From Austropuccinia psidii (lineage: Eukaryota > Basidiomycota > Pucciniomycetes > Pucciniales > Sphaerophragmiaceae), in assembly GCA_023105745.1 (NCBI GenBank), contig JALGQZ010000013.1:2949501-3013500 (forward strand): a stretch of DNA of 64,000 bases. Reading direction: 5' to 3'. The first letter of the stretch is position 1; each line of letters starts with the position of its first letter. Below the pieces are notes generated by a model that was not told where the DNA came from, did no database searches, and worked only from the letters and a program-made list of their open reading frames with translations. A program made the position numbers and the translations under genes. Of this stretch, positions 62,924 to 64,000 are shown piece by piece.

Positions 62924-64000
62924 TCAGGCTTGTGGCCTTCTTTCATGTCTCAATCTTCTTAAGAGGTTATCTGAGTCAGGTATTTCTGATTCTGCCAGCC
63001 ATTCATCTTCATGTACTGGACTTCTATACCTGAAAAGATACTCTCTCTGATTTTTAACCCTAAGCCTCCTTTCTTTAATGAATTTCTTTATCTTTTTGTC
63101 TTCATTTTGTTCCACTGGTGGTACAGTTAAAGGAGCTGGGTTCCTCAAAGGAAAGAATTCTTTGTCAGCTGGTTGATAAGGCTTTATCAAGCTGACTGGA
63201 AAAGTGGGGTGTTTATTTTCCAATTCACCACTTAATTCCACTTGAACTGCATTGGCTCCATGTAAATCTACAATAACAAAAGGTTCTACATAAAAACCTT
63301 TAACTTTCTTTGGGCCTTTGATACTATTAAAATTCAAGGTTGAAACTAGAACTAAGTCCCCTACTTTGAAGTCTGGTACTTTGTGACTCTTGTCCCACTT
63401 CTGTTTTGCATAGTCAAAAGCTTCATTCATACTTTGTTTTGCATGATGTTTCACTTTATCAAGAATCATCTTGAAGCTGAAAGCTGTAGGAAAAATTTCA
63501 ATAAAGTCATTCCTCAGTGTATCTGCTGGTAGTCTTGGATTCCATCCTTTTTCTAACATAGCAGGAGCTTGACCTGTGGAAGAATGGACTGATGTATTAT
63601 ATGCCAATTCAAATGAAGGTATCAGAGTGCACCAGTCATGGGTCAAGCCATCTGAGTCTTTGAATTCTAACCCATAAGCACAAAATCTCCTGATCATGTC
63701 CTCTAGAGTTTGAATCATTCTTTCTGCCAATCCATCTGTTTGAGGGTGATATGATGTTGAGAATGATAACTTGGTCCCAAACAATCTGTGAAGATTGGTC
63801 CAAAGTGCATATGTGAACTTGGGATCTCTGTCACTTATAAAATTCTGAAATAACCCTGTATGAGAAATAACTCTAATCCATAGAAGAAGAGCTGTATCCA
63901 TAGCAGTGTCATCTTTATGACATGGTAAGAATATGGGATTTTTGCTATATCTTCCTAAAATGACTAAACCAGCATTATAGCCTTTGTCACCACTTGAAGG
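62924..64000 (-). CDS. Integrase end of D2 pol (partial, continues past the window)
   Basis: Open from the window edge to the stop at 62924 (359 codons). It covers the integrase core from just after its first catalytic Asp, with SDRDPKF and [10 protein letters not shown] spaced as in the other families, then the GPY/F region and a chromodomain-like tail with EYLFRY and DEWLAE. The usual LVDRYSKTP reads LGRYSKNP here (Asp to Gly). Within the window no frame is broken, so the copy may be younger or better preserved than D1, but its protease, RT and leader cannot be seen. Confidence 0.88.
   Translation of the reverse strand, partial: PSSGDKGYNAGLVILGRYSKNPIFLPCHKDDTAMDTALLLWIRVISHTGLFQNFISDRDPKFTYALWTNLHRLFGTKLSFSTSYHPQTDGLAERMIQTLEDMIRRFCAYGLEFKDSDGLTHDWCTLIPSFELAYNTSVHSSTGQAPAMLEKGWNPRLPADTLRNDFIEIFPTAFSFKMILDKVKHHAKQSMNEAFDYAKQKWDKSHKVPDFKVGDLVLVSTLNFNSIKGPKKVKGFYVEPFVIVDLHGANAVQVELSGELENKHPTFPVSLIKPYQPADKEFFPLRNPAPLTVPPVEQNEDKKIKKFIKERRLRVKNQREYLFRYRSPVHEDEWLAESEIPDSDNLLRRLRHERRPQA

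Larger units (their letters stand above)
62280..64000 (-). mobile_element. Ty3/gypsy element D2 (family D), right part, runs off the window
   Basis: Last segment of its 3' LTR (62280-62778), polypurine tract and the integrase end of pol. The other LTR pieces are at 31475-32104 and 42182-42669, displaced by A2 and B2. Its 5' half lies right of the window. Confidence 0.85.

Overview
The window looks like a nested block of retrotransposons from a eukaryotic, almost certainly fungal, genome. I found no host gene, rRNA, tRNA or CRISPR array. The DNA is AT-rich and filled with long-LTR Ty3/gypsy elements whose polyproteins end in a chromodomain-like tail (chromoviruses). It also holds a decayed Tnp2-type (CACTA/EnSpm) transposase of the kind common in basidiomycetes. 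The polyproteins resemble, from memory only, those annotated in rust fungi with inflated genomes (Austropuccinia psidii comes to mind). That placement is inference, not a search result.

Four element families can be separated. Family A: A1 (+, 1-8349, 5' LTR cut by the window edge, open frames intact) and A2 (-, 32105-42176, TSD TGGAC, lightly broken). Family B: B1 (+, 12589-23215, TSD AAAAT, pol intact) and B2 (-, 42670-62274, TSD TTTGA, heavily broken). Family C: C1 (+, 44405-54053, TSD ATAAA, broken). Family D: D1 (-, 27752 to about 31474, truncated) and D2 (-, 3' LTR in three pieces, pol running off the right edge). There are also solo LTRs of family B (8792-10762, TSD ATTTC), an A-like family (10815-12588 plus 23221-23236, TSD ATTAT) and family C (26157-27562).

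Layout: A1; solo B LTR; A-like solo LTR split by B1; about 2 kb of unassigned AT-rich DNA; the transposase relic split by the solo C LTR; D1; then the D2 3' LTR, which received both A2 and B2, with C1 inserted inside the 3' LTR of B2; finally the D2 integrase. All four complete insertions landed inside an LTR of another element.

The most interesting signal is at the 5' end of the elements. In families A, B and C a predicted leader intron has its acceptor directly before a TG in the same reading phase. In A and C a good donor follows an A, so splicing would create the start codon as A|TG. A second intron then joins this exon, in matching phase, to a 450-650 nt frame (ORF1) that lies +1 to Gag-Pol and overlaps its N-terminal region. 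ORF1 is recognisably similar between the three families. The first Gag-Pol-frame ATG lies inside the last 9-20 nt of that second intron in all three. Unspliced RNA would therefore start Gag-Pol while spliced RNA would make ORF1: a splice-controlled, dual-frame design that I do not recognise from described Ty3/gypsy elements. How the genes work together otherwise is standard: Gag forms the particle, the protease cuts the polyprotein, reverse transcriptase/RNase H copy the RNA, and integrase with its chromodomain inserts the copy.
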